A stretch of 64,000 nucleotides of DNA from Saccharothrix coeruleofusca (GCF_014648515.1 NZ_BMRG01000004.1:296886-360885), one strand, 5' to 3'; shown: positions 51,934 through 60,426, counted from the first letter of the stretch. Numbers and translations: made by a program. Notes: generated by a model from the sequence alone, not told the origin.

Positions 51934-51949
51934 TACCGACCGGTCGGTA
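51934..51949. promoter_or_regulatory. Palindrome TACCGACCGGTCGGTA before the HAD-APH-ACAD operon
   Basis: A perfect 16-bp palindrome typical of TetR-family fatty-acid regulators lies 10 nt upstream of the HAD start codon. The regulator gene is not adjacent in this window, so it is encoded elsewhere. Confidence 0.65.
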
Positions 51950-52080
51950 TGTCAGCAAGCGGTTCTTTTCAAAAACGTGAACACGTTGTTCGCGTCTGAC
52001 TTCTCGCAATTTCGCGGAAATTCGGGCGCGTTCTCCGGAACCGTCCCGCCGATCGGGTCCGTCGAACAGCGCGGAGGGGT

Positions 52081-52550
52081 CGTGCCGATTCTGGTCACCG
52101 GTGCCACGGGCACCGTCGACAGCAGCGTCGTGCGCTTACTGCTCCACCCAGGGCAACAACCATCCCGGCCTGGACGACGACGATCCGCCGGAGGCCCGGC
52201 ACCGGGTGTTCCAGCGCGCCATCGAATCCTCGGAACGGACTGGACGCATGTGTTTCCCGGCGAATTCATGGCCAACACCAGGGAATGGGCGCCGTCGATC
52301 CGGGCCGAGGCGGTGGTGCGGGCCCCGTTCGGCGACTGGCTCAGCGCCATGGTGCACGAGGACGACGGGCCGCGATGACGCGGTGCGGCGGCTGATCGGC
52401 GAGGTGGTCGGCAGGCCGGTGCGGGGCACTGGCGGGAGCTCTACTCGCCGCAGGTGGTCGAGTGGTTCCCGGAGAGGGGCGAGCACCCGGAGGGCGACGC
52501 CCGGGTCTCGCCCGACGTCGCCGAGGTCACCCCGGCTCGGGCCTGCTGAC
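52081..52550 (+). pseudogene. NmrA/SDR oxidoreductase relic
   Basis: Starts with VPILVTGATGTVDSSVVRLL (Rossmann motif), then jumps across an internal deletion to a C-terminal part, partly in another frame: DWTHVFPGEFMANTREWAPS, IRAEAVVRAPFGDWLSAMVH. After a stop at 52376-52378 a further frame carries ELYSPQVVEWFPERGEHPEG to the stop near 52550. About 300 nt of a normal 850-nt gene is missing. Its 3' end overlaps the DUF6886 gene on the opposite strand. Confidence 0.55.
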
Positions 52551-53057
52551 CGCGTTGCGCAGCCGGATGCCGCTGAACCCCAGCGTGGAGGCGGTGACGC
52601 GGTCCCAGAACGGCCACAGCGAGGTGGTCAGCCGCAGCTCGACGCCCGCTTGCCCGTGCAACCGCACCAGGTCGCCGACCGGCTGCGGCGGGCCCAGCGG
52701 CACCACCGGACCGGTGGCCACGTGGGCGTGCGGAGGGTCGCCGATCGGCCGGAACGCCGAGGCGTCGAACCGGTAGGCGTAGAGCCTGGCGGACAGCAGC
52801 GCGGGCAGCCACCGGTACTCCACGACGTGCACGCGACCCGCGCCCAACCAAGCCCGGTCCGCCTCGGTGGTGGTCGGCTCGACCCAGGCCATCGCCCGCG
52901 GGCACTGGCGGGGGAACCAGTAGTCGGGAGCGCGTGCGCCGTCAACCGCCCACACGTAGGCGCCGGGGACCTTGGCGGTGGCGGCCACGTGCGGGACGAA
53001 GCGGGTGATCGTGGAATCCTCGGAGAAGTGCAGCACTTCTCCCGCGGCCGGTCGCAT
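52527..53057 (-). CDS. DUF6886-type protein
   Basis: A 176-residue protein with the conserved start LHFSEDSTITRFVPHVAATA and YVWAVDGARAPDYWFPRQCP, which I recognise as the DUF6886 family. The fold is probably a small beta-rich ligand or nucleotide-binding domain; function unknown. No signal peptide. It stands alone between a relic and the hsp20 gene. Confidence 0.7.
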   Translation of the reverse strand: MRPAAGEVLHFSEDSTITRFVPHVAATAKVPGAYVWAVDGARAPDYWFPRQCPRAMAWVEPTTTEADRAWLGAGRVHVVEYRWLPALLSARLYAYRFDASAFRPIGDPPHAHVATGPVVPLGPPQPVGDLVRLHGQAGVELRLTTSLWPFWDRVTASTLGFSGIRLRNAVSRPEPG

Positions 53058-53154
53058 GGTGGCAGTCTGGCGGGAACCCGGCCCGCCGAGGACCGGATTC
53101 CCGCCGGACGCGTGATGGACCGCGGGGTGCGCGCGCGGTGGTGTCGGCCGCGCG

Positions 53155-53592
53155 TCAGGCGTTGATCTCCTTGCGGCCGGTGTCGCTGCCGCCGATGGCG
53201 ATCTTGCGCGGCTTGGCCTTCTCGGCGATCGGGATGCGCAGGGTCAGCACGCCCGCGTCGTAGTCGGCCTTGATGTGGTCGGTGTCCAGCGTGTCGCCCA
53301 GGAACAACTGCCGGGAGAACACGCCCAGCGGGCGCTCGGAGACCTGCATCTCGACGTTGTCGCCGGAGTGGGCGGGACGGCGCTCGGCCTTGACCGTCAG
53401 CACGTTGCGCTCCACGTCGAGCTCGATGGCGTCCGTGGCGACACCGGGCAGGTCGAACTCCACGACGAACTCGTCCCCGACGCGGTAGGCGTCCATCGGC
53501 ATGGCCGTGGGGCGGGACCAGGTGCCCGGTCCGGTGAACAGCTGCTGGGTCAGCCTGTCCAGCTCACGGAACGGGTCGGTGCGCATCAACAT
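53155..53592 (-). CDS. Hsp20/alpha-crystallin small heat-shock protein
   Basis: A 145-residue chaperone: N-terminal region [17 protein letters not shown], alpha-crystallin domain at about 42-132 ([39 protein letters not shown]). It prevents aggregation of unfolded proteins as a large oligomer. An AGGAGGTGT site precedes ATG 53592. The promoter (TTGTCA, 17 nt, TACTGT) overlaps the -35 of the divergent regulator gene, which suggests joint control by that regulator. Confidence 0.9.
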   Translation of the reverse strand: MLMRTDPFRELDRLTQQLFTGPGTWSRPTAMPMDAYRVGDEFVVEFDLPGVATDAIELDVERNVLTVKAERRPAHSGDNVEMQVSERPLGVFSRQLFLGDTLDTDHIKADYDAGVLTLRIPIAEKAKPRKIAIGGSDTGRKEINA

Positions 53593-53646
53593 GGGAAGAC
53601 ACCTCCTGTGTGGCTGTTCTCTGGACAGTCAATGCGCTGTGCCACC

Positions 53647-53697
53647 ACAGTAGCGCGTCGTCACTTCGTTGACAACCCCTTTTGTCGTCCATACGAT
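53647..53697. promoter_or_regulatory. Divergent promoters with overlapping -35 boxes (hsp20 / regulator)
   Basis: Rightward: TTGACA (53669-53674), 17 nt, TACGAT (53692-53697). Leftward on the minus strand: TTGTCA (53675-53670), 17 nt, TACTGT (53652-53647). The two -35 boxes lie on the same GTTGACAAC palindrome, so the polymerases would compete. The rightward transcript should begin at or within 1-2 nt of ATG 53704. Confidence 0.7.
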
Positions 53698-53703
53698 GAC
53701 CAC

Positions 53704-54261
53704 ATGGCCATCGAGGACTACGAAGCCGTCCGGGCGGCCGCCGCCGCGGGCGAGGACCTCACCGCCGAGCAGGTGCTGTCGGCCCTGGTCCTGCTGCGCA
53801 GGCTGCGCGAGGAGCTGGCCGGGTGGGAGCCGCAGCTGATCGCCGCCGCGCGCGAGCTGGGCACCAGCTGGGCGGAGCTGGCCCCGGCGCTGGGCGTGGC
53901 CAGCCGCCAGGCCGCCGAGCGCCGCTACCTGCGGCTGCGTCCGTCGGAGCTGGGCTCCACCGCCGAGCAGCGGGTCCGCGCCGAGCGCGACCGCAGGGCG
54001 GGCGAGCGGGCGGTGGCGCAGTGGGCGCGGGAGAACGCGGCGTCGCTGCGCGGACTGGCGGGCCAGGTCGGGCGGGTGGACGTGGTCGTGCGGCAGGCGC
54101 TGGCGCACGACGACACCGCCGCGCTGCTGGAGCCGCTGGTCAACGCGCTGGGCCGGGTGCGGGACGCGGACCCGGCGCTGGCCGAGGAGATCCAGGCGAT
54201 CAGCGAGCGCAGCGAGGAGGTGCGCCGCGACACGCTGTCGCTGCGCGACAGGAGCAGCTGA
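53704..54261 (+). CDS. Probable Hsp18/Hsp20 transcriptional regulator, leaderless
   Basis: A 185-residue helical protein: N-terminal region with an HTH-like segment (TSWAELAPALGVASRQAAER, RYLRLRPSEL) and a helical C-terminal domain. I recognise it as the type annotated as Hsp18 transcriptional regulator in actinomycetes; this is supported by its position divergent from hsp20. The ATG is 7 nt beyond a -10 box and has no ribosome-binding site, so the mRNA is probably leaderless. A longer frame from 53275 is the shadow of hsp20. Confidence 0.78.
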   Translation: MAIEDYEAVRAAAAAGEDLTAEQVLSALVLLRRLREELAGWEPQLIAAARELGTSWAELAPALGVASRQAAERRYLRLRPSELGSTAEQRVRAERDRRAGERAVAQWARENAASLRGLAGQVGRVDVVVRQALAHDDTAALLEPLVNALGRVRDADPALAEEIQAISERSEEVRRDTLSLRDRSS

Positions 54262-54278
54262 CCGGCGCGGCGCCGGGT

Positions 54279-54998
54279 TCAGCGGGTCAGGGCTGTCGAC
54301 CGCTCGGGCTCGACGGGGAAGAGCTGCCGGGTGGACCCGTCGACCAGGTTGCGGGTGTGCACGCGGTAACCGGTGGCGACGGCACCGGTGAAACGGCCAC
54401 CGGTGGTGCACTGGAAGGCGGCCGGGTCCGGGACGCGGTAGCCCTTCTCGATCATCTCCGCGACCTCGCCGAAGCAGCGCTTCCAGCTGCCGCCGTCGGC
54501 CCACCGGATGTCCAGGAACCCCCGGACCTGCAGCACCGCGGTGAAGGGGGTGCTGATCCTGCCTTCCAGCACGGAGAAGGTGGTCTGCACGCGGCAGCGC
54601 GCGGGCACCGGGATCTGCGCGCGGTAGCGCCAGTGCCGGGTCACCGCGGTGGTCTGGGGCCGGGTGGAGGTCAGGTCCAGCTCGGCGCGGACCCCGTCGT
54701 CGTCGACGAGCGGCACCGGAACCTCGAACGTCGTGCCGACCCGCAGCGCCTCCGACAGCGTCCAGCCGAAGGTGTCGGTGGTGGTCTCGTCCACCGCGAA
54801 AGTCCGCGTGCGGGTGTTGTCGGTGTCGTTGGTGAAGACCGACTGCCGCACCACCACGGCGCGCTGGTCCTCGACGTCCAGGGTGGTGTAGCGCAGGGCG
54901 GCCAGGCCCAGGGTGACGTCGAACCTGTCGAACCGGAAGTCCTGCTCCGGGATCTCGCCCCGGATCTGCTGCCTGATCACCTCGACGGGATCGCGCAT
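54279..54998 (-). CDS. ETX/MTX2 (aerolysin-like) domain protein
   Basis: A 239-residue protein rich in Thr/Ser/Val strands. After a short N-terminus come VFTNDTDNTRTRTFAVDETT, TDTFGWTLSEALRVGTTFEV, then RYRAQIPVPARCRVQTTFSV, a pattern of alternating beta strands like the pore-forming module of epsilon-toxin/MTX2 and aerolysin proteins. No signal peptide or receptor domain is evident, so export and toxicity are doubtful; many bacterial members have unknown roles. GAGGAA precedes ATG 54998. Confidence 0.6.
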   Translation of the reverse strand: MRDPVEVIRQQIRGEIPEQDFRFDRFDVTLGLAALRYTTLDVEDQRAVVVRQSVFTNDTDNTRTRTFAVDETTTDTFGWTLSEALRVGTTFEVPVPLVDDDGVRAELDLTSTRPQTTAVTRHWRYRAQIPVPARCRVQTTFSVLEGRISTPFTAVLQVRGFLDIRWADGGSWKRCFGEVAEMIEKGYRVPDPAAFQCTTGGRFTGAVATGYRVHTRNLVDGSTRQLFPVEPERSTALTR

Positions 54999-55125
54999 GG
55001 GTGGTTCCTCTCGACGCTGGGCGGGCCCTCCGCCGGGCACGCCCGCTCCAGCGTCCGCCCCGAGGAGGGCGTGTCCAGCGCGAAGTGCGCCGTCCGGGCG
55101 ACGGTCACCCACCACCGCGGGGTCG

Positions 55126-56034
55126 TCACCGCGCCACGGTGAGCAGGCCCGCGTCGGCGTCCAGGACCGCGGTGACCCCCAGCGGCACGGTGCGCTGCCC
55201 GGCGCAGTGGCCGAACCCGACCGAGCCCAGCACCGGCACGCCCAGCCCGCCCAACCGGTCCACCAGCACCGCCTCGACCTCGGCGGGCTCGCCGCAGTCG
55301 ACCCACGAGCCCAGCGCGACGCCCGCGACCCGGTCGAACCAGCCCTGGCGCAGCAGCCCGGTCAGCAGGTGGTCGAGCCGGTAGGGCTCCTCGTGGACGT
55401 CCTCCAGCAGCGCGATCGCCCCCTCGGGCGGGGTGGTGCCGCCCAGCAGGCTGACCGTGCCGCCCACGGCGGTGCCGGTGGCGCGACCGGGCACCACGGG
55501 CACCCCCGGCAAGCTTCCGGAGGAATCCCCGGACAAGCCCTCGACGCCGGAGAACAGGGCGTGGCGAAGGTGCTCGCGCGCGGTGGCGTCCTCGACGAAC
55601 GCGGCCGTGGCGATCATCGGCCCGAACCAGGTGGGCACCCCCAGCCGCCACAGCCTGCCGTGCAGGGTGGTGGTGTCGCTGGAGCCCGCGAAGACCTTGG
55701 GCCCGGCCGCGGCCACCGCCGCCCAGTCCACCAGGTCGACCACGCGCTCGCTGCCGTAGCCGCCGCGCGCGCACAGCACCGCGCGCACCGACGGGTCGCA
55801 CCAGGCCGCGGTGAAGTCGGCGGCCCGGTCGGCGTCGGCGCCCGCCAGGTAGGGCAGCACCGGGTGTCGATCGCGGGCGTGCGCGGTGAGCACCACCTCC
55901 AGCCCCCACGAGCGCAGCAGCCCCAGGCCGCGGTCGAGCAGCTCCGGCGGGCAGGGGCCCGCCGGGCTGACCACCGCCACCCGGTCACCGGGCCGCAGCG
56001 GCGGGATCACCCCCGCGACCGGTGGCGTGGTCAC
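55126..56034 (-). CDS. LD-carboxypeptidase (S66)
   Basis: A 302-residue serine peptidase of family S66: nucleophile Ser in KVFAGSSDTTTLHG, upstream ARGGYGSERVVD, Glu near ALLEDVHEEPYR and a C-terminal GHCAGQRTVPLG with the His. S66 enzymes release the terminal D-Ala of murein tetrapeptides (LdcA) or cleave microcin-type adducts (MccF). GTG 56034 overlaps the S9 peptidase gene by 4 nt, so the two are co-expressed in peptide turnover. Confidence 0.85.
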   Translation of the reverse strand: MTTPPVAGVIPPLRPGDRVAVVSPAGPCPPELLDRGLGLLRSWGLEVVLTAHARDRHPVLPYLAGADADRAADFTAAWCDPSVRAVLCARGGYGSERVVDLVDWAAVAAAGPKVFAGSSDTTTLHGRLWRLGVPTWFGPMIATAAFVEDATAREHLRHALFSGVEGLSGDSSGSLPGVPVVPGRATGTAVGGTVSLLGGTTPPEGAIALLEDVHEEPYRLDHLLTGLLRQGWFDRVAGVALGSWVDCGEPAEVEAVLVDRLGGLGVPVLGSVGFGHCAGQRTVPLGVTAVLDADAGLLTVAR

Positions 56035-57941
56035 CGGCGCAGCTCCAGCACCGGCACGCCGAGCGGGGTGAAGCCGAAGACCTGGCCGTAGAAGGACAGC
56101 TCGGCCTGCAGCGCGGCGACGATGGTCTCGGCCCGGCGGAAGCCGTGCTGCTCGCCCGCGAAGGTCAGGTAGGCGTGCGCGATGCCGGTGCCCGCCAGCG
56201 CGGCGGCGAACCGGTCGGCCTGCTCCGGCGGGCAGATCTCGTCCTCCAGGCCCTGCAGCAGCAGCACCGGCCCTGCCAGCCGGTCCACCCGGTTGACCGG
56301 TGAGCGCTCGGCGTAGCGGTCGGCGGCCTGCGGCAGCGGCCCGACCAGGCCCTCCACGTAGCAGGACTCGAAGTCGTGGGTCTCGCCGCCCTGACGGGTC
56401 CACCCGGCCAGGTCCAGGATCGGGAAGGCCACCATGCCGCAGCGGTAGGTCTTGACCGAGGTCAGCGACGCCGCCGCGGTCCAACCGCCCGCGCTGCCGC
56501 CGCGGATGCCCAGCCGGGCGCGGTCGGCGGTGCCCTCGTCGGCCAGCGCCCGCGCCACCGCGGCGCAGTCGTTGACGTCGACCACGCCCCACTGGCCGCG
56601 CAGCCGCTCCCGGAAGGCCCGCCCGTAGCCGGTGGAGCCGCCGTAGTTGACCGCCACCACGCCGATGCCCCGGCTGGTGAAGTAGGCCAGCTCCAGGTCC
56701 AGCACGGGCGAGAACCGGCCGGTCGGGCCGCCGTGGACGTGCACCACGTACGGCGGCAGCTCGCCCTCGGGGGCGGCGAAATCGGGGTTGTGCGGCGGGT
56801 AGAGGTAGGCGGGCACCTCCCCGTCGGGGCCCTGGAAGACCCGCTCCACCGGGGTGGGCAGGTACTCGGCGTGCGCGACCTCGGAGGGCGTGAACCGGGT
56901 CAGCTCGCCGGTGGCCAGGTCCAGCGACACCACCGCGGTCTCCGCGCGCGGCCCGGCCGCGGCGCCGACCAGGACCCCGTCGTGGGCGGCCAGCTGCGCG
57001 CTCCACCAGGGCAGGTCCACCTCCACGTCGGTGACCGTGCCGGTGCGCTCGTCGAGCACGGCCAGCGCCCCGGAGCGCAGCACCGCGTACCGACCGGGCG
57101 CGACCGGGGCGAACCAGCGCTGGCCCAGCCGCCACATCGGCCCGCCCAGCTCCTCCCGGCACGGCGCCAGGTTGACCGCGGTGCCGTCGAGGCTGATCCG
57201 GTGCAGGTTCCACCAGCCGTCGGGGTCGGTCAGCGCCAGCAGCGCGTCGCCCTCCCACTCGACCTGGCAGACCGCCTCGGCCGGGCCGCCCGCCAGGACG
57301 CGGTGCCGGTCGGAGCCGACCTCGGCCACGCACAGCTCCGTGCCGTCCCACGGCATCCGGGGGTGGTCCCAGCCGATCCAGGCGAAGTGGCGGCCGTCGG
57401 GGCTGAGCCGGGGGCCGGTCATGAAGTGGTGGCTGGCGGCGAGCACCCGCGCCGGGGAGCCGTCCAGCGGCACGGCCACCAGCTCGCGCCGCACGTCGGT
57501 GCGCGCGTCGCCGGTCACCGTCTCCCGCACGCACCACACCTCCGTGCCGCCGGGCCCGGCGGTCAGGTCGGCGTAGCGGTAGCCGTGGCGGCGCTCGGGC
57601 TCGGGGGTGATGGGCACCGGGTCGGGGTCGGCGGGGTCGAACAGGTAGATCCGCTGGTCGTCCCAGTGGGTGAAGGCCACCCGGTCGCCCTCGGGGGTCT
57701 CCAGCACCGCCCAGGGCCTGCCGCCGTACTCGTGGACCCGGTTGCGGAGGTTCCACGGCGGGGGCAGCAGGTCCCGCCCGTCGCGCACCAGCGCCACCCG
57801 GCCGCCCTCGGCGGGCCGTCCCTCGGCCCACCAGAGCCTGCCCCGGTGCAGGTCGACCCACTGGGGGCCGCCGCCCGCCGCCGCGACATCGGCGGCCTGG
57901 ACGGGCGATGTCCACGTTCCGTACGGCGCGATCTTCACCAC
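56031..57941 (-). CDS. S9 prolyl oligopeptidase-family peptidase
   Basis: A 636-residue protein: N-terminal beta-propeller (about 10-380) and C-terminal alpha/beta-hydrolase with Ser in GIRGGSAGGWT, Asp in LLLQGLEDEICPP and His in FAGEQHGFRRA. It cleaves or trims short peptides, probably in the cytoplasm since no signal peptide is seen. The start is one of two adjacent GTG codons (57941/57938). TATACA 8 nt upstream suggests a leaderless transcript. The longer open frame to 58190 is not supported. Overlaps the LD-carboxypeptidase gene by 4 nt. Confidence 0.87.
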   Translation of the reverse strand: MVKIAPYGTWTSPVQAADVAAAGGGPQWVDLHRGRLWWAEGRPAEGGRVALVRDGRDLLPPPWNLRNRVHEYGGRPWAVLETPEGDRVAFTHWDDQRIYLFDPADPDPVPITPEPERRHGYRYADLTAGPGGTEVWCVRETVTGDARTDVRRELVAVPLDGSPARVLAASHHFMTGPRLSPDGRHFAWIGWDHPRMPWDGTELCVAEVGSDRHRVLAGGPAEAVCQVEWEGDALLALTDPDGWWNLHRISLDGTAVNLAPCREELGGPMWRLGQRWFAPVAPGRYAVLRSGALAVLDERTGTVTDVEVDLPWWSAQLAAHDGVLVGAAAGPRAETAVVSLDLATGELTRFTPSEVAHAEYLPTPVERVFQGPDGEVPAYLYPPHNPDFAAPEGELPPYVVHVHGGPTGRFSPVLDLELAYFTSRGIGVVAVNYGGSTGYGRAFRERLRGQWGVVDVNDCAAVARALADEGTADRARLGIRGGSAGGWTAAASLTSVKTYRCGMVAFPILDLAGWTRQGGETHDFESCYVEGLVGPLPQAADRYAERSPVNRVDRLAGPVLLLQGLEDEICPPEQADRFAAALAGTGIAHAYLTFAGEQHGFRRAETIVAALQAELSFYGQVFGFTPLGVPVLELRR

Positions 57942-58055
57942 GCGGCGACTGTATAGGGGTCGCGGGTGCGTCGGGGCACCCGAGCGCGGCTCGCGGGGCG
58001 AAAGCCGGGGGGAGGGCTGCCGGTCACCGGCCGGTGGCCTAGGGTCGTTGTCGTC

Positions 58056-59006
58056 ATGGCACGCGTCATCCACGTATTCCGCCAGCCCGACCGGTTCGTC
58101 GCCGGCACCGTCGGGCAGCCCGGCGAGCGCACGTTCTACCTGCAGGCCTCCGAGGAGAGCAGGCTGGTCAGCGTCGCGCTGGAGAAGCAACAGGTCGCCG
58201 TACTCGCCGAGCGCATCGGCTCACTGCTGGAGGAGGTGCACCGGCGGTTCGGCGCGGAGGTCCCTGCGGAGGTCCCCGACGACCTCCGGGACACCGAACC
58301 GCTGGTGGTGCCGGTCGAGGAGGAGTTCAAGGTCGGCACGATGGGCCTGGGCTGGGACGCCGAGTCCCGCGCCGTGGTCATCGAACTGCTCGCGATCACC
58401 GAGGAGGAGGTCGACGAGGCGGTGGTGCTCGACGACACCGAGGAGGAGCACGCCGCGCTGCGGGCCTGGGAGCCCTCGCCGCGGGTGGTGCGGGTGCTGG
58501 AGGCCGACGTGCCCGCCGGGGCGCTGCTGCTGGAGGGACTGGTGCCGGGGACCCAGGTGGGCTCCTCGGGCGGTGTCGCGGCGGTGCCGGTGCGGCGGTT
58601 GGCCGACCTGCTGCGCGAGCTGCACACGCCGCCGCCACCGCCGGGGTTGCCCACGCTGGCCCAGCGGGTGGACTACATCTTCGACCTGTTCCGGCGGCGA
58701 CGCCCGGAGCAGGACCACTCCGCCGCGCACGCCGCGGCCGCGGCGTTGGCGGGCGACCGCGTGCCCACCCGGCTGCTGCACGGCGACCTGCACCTGGGCA
58801 ACGTGCTCGACGGCGGGGCGCGCGGGCTGGTGGTGATCGATCCCCGTCCGTGCGTGGGCGACCCGGCGGTGGACGCGGTGGACTTCGCCTACGCCGGACC
58901 GGACCTGCGAGCGCGGATCGAGGCGTTGTCGGCGGTGGTGGACGGCGACCGGCTGGCCGCCTGGTGTGCCGCCTTCGCCCCCTACTTCCCGTCCCAGCCG
59001 GCCTGA
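58056..59006 (+). CDS. Chimera: DUF3090 N-terminus joined to phosphotransferase C-terminus
   Basis: A 316-residue protein. Residues 1-133 are the N-terminal two thirds of DUF3090 (VIHVFRQPDRFVAGTVGQPG; LEKQQVAVLAERIG; FKVGTMGLGWDAESRAVVIE), ending at VVLDDTEEEHAALR. From about 135 it is the C-terminal part of an APH/streptomycin-6-kinase-like enzyme (GALLLEGLVPGTQVG; LLHGDLHLGNVLDGG; LVVIDPRPCVGD). DUF3090's zinc-type C-terminus and the kinase N-lobe with its nucleotide Lys are both missing. The fusion is in frame, apparently the result of a deletion between two genes. Catalytic kinase residues remain, but ATP binding is doubtful. TAGGGT 10 nt before the ATG may be a -10 box. Confidence 0.8.
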   Translation: MARVIHVFRQPDRFVAGTVGQPGERTFYLQASEESRLVSVALEKQQVAVLAERIGSLLEEVHRRFGAEVPAEVPDDLRDTEPLVVPVEEEFKVGTMGLGWDAESRAVVIELLAITEEEVDEAVVLDDTEEEHAALRAWEPSPRVVRVLEADVPAGALLLEGLVPGTQVGSSGGVAAVPVRRLADLLRELHTPPPPPGLPTLAQRVDYIFDLFRRRRPEQDHSAAHAAAAALAGDRVPTRLLHGDLHLGNVLDGGARGLVVIDPRPCVGDPAVDAVDFAYAGPDLRARIEALSAVVDGDRLAAWCAAFAPYFPSQPA

Positions 59007-59025
59007 CACACGCCCCCCGCACCCC

Positions 59026-59079
59026 CTGCGGGTAGTACTCACCGGCCCTCGCGGCGGCCTCGGGTGGTACTTGCCGACG
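59026..59079. repeat. Intergenic repeat, copy B (GGGTAGTACTCACCGGCC...)
   Basis: GGGTAGTACTCACCG and GGGTGGTACTTGCCG lie 33 nt apart, around a CCGGCC-rich centre. Layout and most bases match copy A at 33339-33390. It is in the 120-nt gap before the DUF3097 gene. A related GGTAGTACCGCC followed by a GCCGCC/GGCGGC hairpin is found at about 48985-49015. Confidence 0.4.
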
Positions 59080-59126
59080 CGCACCGCCTGCCGACCCCGT
59101 GGCTACGCCGATGCGAGACTGAGGCC

Positions 59127-59945
59127 GTGCGATCACACGACTACGGCCGCGACGTGCTCTCGGGTGGCAAGCGGCGGACCGTGCCGGAGGTGGCGGCCGA
59201 GCCGGGGCTGGTGGTGGAGGACCCGGTGTCGGGGTTCTGCGGCGCGGTGGTGCGCTTCGAGCACGGCCAGGTGGTGCTGGAGGACCGGCACGGCCGCCAC
59301 CGCCTGTTCCCGCTGCGCCCGGCGGCGTTCCTGCTCGACGGGCGGCCGGTGACGCTGGTGCGCCCGGCCCCCGCGGCGACCCGGCCCGCGCCCTCGCGCT
59401 CGGCGTCGGGGTCGGTGCGCGTGGAGGGCCTGCGGGCGCGCACCGCGCGCGACAGCCGCATCTGGGTGGAGGGTCTGCACGACGCGGAGCTGGTGGAGCG
59501 GGTGTGGGGCCACGACCTGCGCGTGGAGGGCGTGGTGGTGGAGCCCCTGGACGGGGTGGACGTGCTGGCACAGCGGGTCGCCGAGTTCGGCACGGGGCCG
59601 GGGCGGCGGCTGGGGGTGCTGGTGGACCACCTGGTGCCGGGCAGCAAGGAGTCCCGCCTGGTGGCCGCCGTGCGTGACGAGAACGTGCTGGTCACCGGCC
59701 ACCCCTACGTCGACGTGTGGCAGGCGGTCAAGCCCTCGTCGGTGGGCATCGCGGCCTGGCCGGAGGTGCCGCGGGGCGTGCCGTGGAAGGAAGGCGTGTG
59801 CGCGGTGCTGGGCTGGGGCGAGCCGCACGAGGGGTGGCGGCGGGTGCTGGCGGGGGTGCGCGGGTTCCGCGACCTGGAGACGCCGCTGATCGGCGCGGTG
59901 GAGCGGTTGATCGATTTCGTCACGGAACCGCCCGCGAGCGGGTGA
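59127..59945 (+). CDS. DUF3097-family protein
   Basis: A 272-residue conserved actinobacterial protein (HDYGRDVLSGGKRRTVPEVA at the start; DSRIWVEGLHDAELVERVWG; GVLVDHLVPGSKESRLV). The EGLHDAELVE...GVLVDHLVPGSKE order resembles a TOPRIM-like nucleotide/metal-binding fold (inference), which would suggest nucleic-acid processing. Function not established. GTG 59127 matches the usual N-terminus; an earlier start at 59064 would lie in the intergenic repeat. Confidence 0.8.
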   Translation: MRSHDYGRDVLSGGKRRTVPEVAAEPGLVVEDPVSGFCGAVVRFEHGQVVLEDRHGRHRLFPLRPAAFLLDGRPVTLVRPAPAATRPAPSRSASGSVRVEGLRARTARDSRIWVEGLHDAELVERVWGHDLRVEGVVVEPLDGVDVLAQRVAEFGTGPGRRLGVLVDHLVPGSKESRLVAAVRDENVLVTGHPYVDVWQAVKPSSVGIAAWPEVPRGVPWKEGVCAVLGWGEPHEGWRRVLAGVRGFRDLETPLIGAVERLIDFVTEPPASG

Positions 59946-59985
59946 AACCCGCACGGGTGATGCCGCGGGGTGTCAGGATGGCGGT

Positions 59986-60411
59986 GTGGCCGCGGTGATC
60001 TGGTTGGTCCTCGGTGTGCTCCTGGTGGCCGCCGAGGTGCTGTCGGGCGATTTCGTGCTGGTCATGCTCGGTGTGGCGGCGCTGGGGGCGGCGGGGGTCT
60101 CGGCGCTGGGCGCGGACGCGCTGGTCGGCTCGGCGGTCTTCGCCCTGGTCTCGCTGGGCCTGCTGGTGGGGGCGCGACCCGCGCTGCGACGGCGGATGAC
60201 GCGCGGGCTGGACCACCGCTCCGGGGTGGAGGCGCTGGTGGGCGGCACCGCGGTGGTGGTGGCCAGGGTCGACGGCCACGGCGGGCGGGTGCGCATCGGT
60301 GGCGAGGTGTGGTCGGCCAGGTCCATCGACGGCAGGGTCGTCGAGCCGGGCGAGGAAGTGACCGTTGTCGAGATCTCGGGCGCGACCGCCGTGGTGCTGT
60401 CCGGGTCCTGA
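59986..60411 (+). CDS. NfeD-family membrane protein
   Basis: A 141-residue NfeD1b-type protein: three or four membrane spans (VIWLVLGVLLVAAEVLSGDF; VLVMLGVAALGAAGVSALGA; AVFALVSLGLLVGARPAL) and a C-terminal OB-fold (GHGGRVRIGGEVWSARSIDG). NfeD proteins work with SPFH/stomatin proteins in membrane-domain organisation. The SPFH gene starts right after the stop. GTG start at 59986. Confidence 0.85.
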   Translation: MAAVIWLVLGVLLVAAEVLSGDFVLVMLGVAALGAAGVSALGADALVGSAVFALVSLGLLVGARPALRRRMTRGLDHRSGVEALVGGTAVVVARVDGHGGRVRIGGEVWSARSIDGRVVEPGEEVTVVEISGATAVVLSGS

Positions 60412-60426
60412 GTGGAGGCTGCAGAG

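Noticed and set aside
55126-57915. 929-residue minus-strand frame combining LD-carboxypeptidase with upstream sequence
   Set aside because: Only the last 302 residues are real; the rest is the S9 peptidase gene read in the wrong frame. GTG 56034 with a 4-nt overlap is the natural start.
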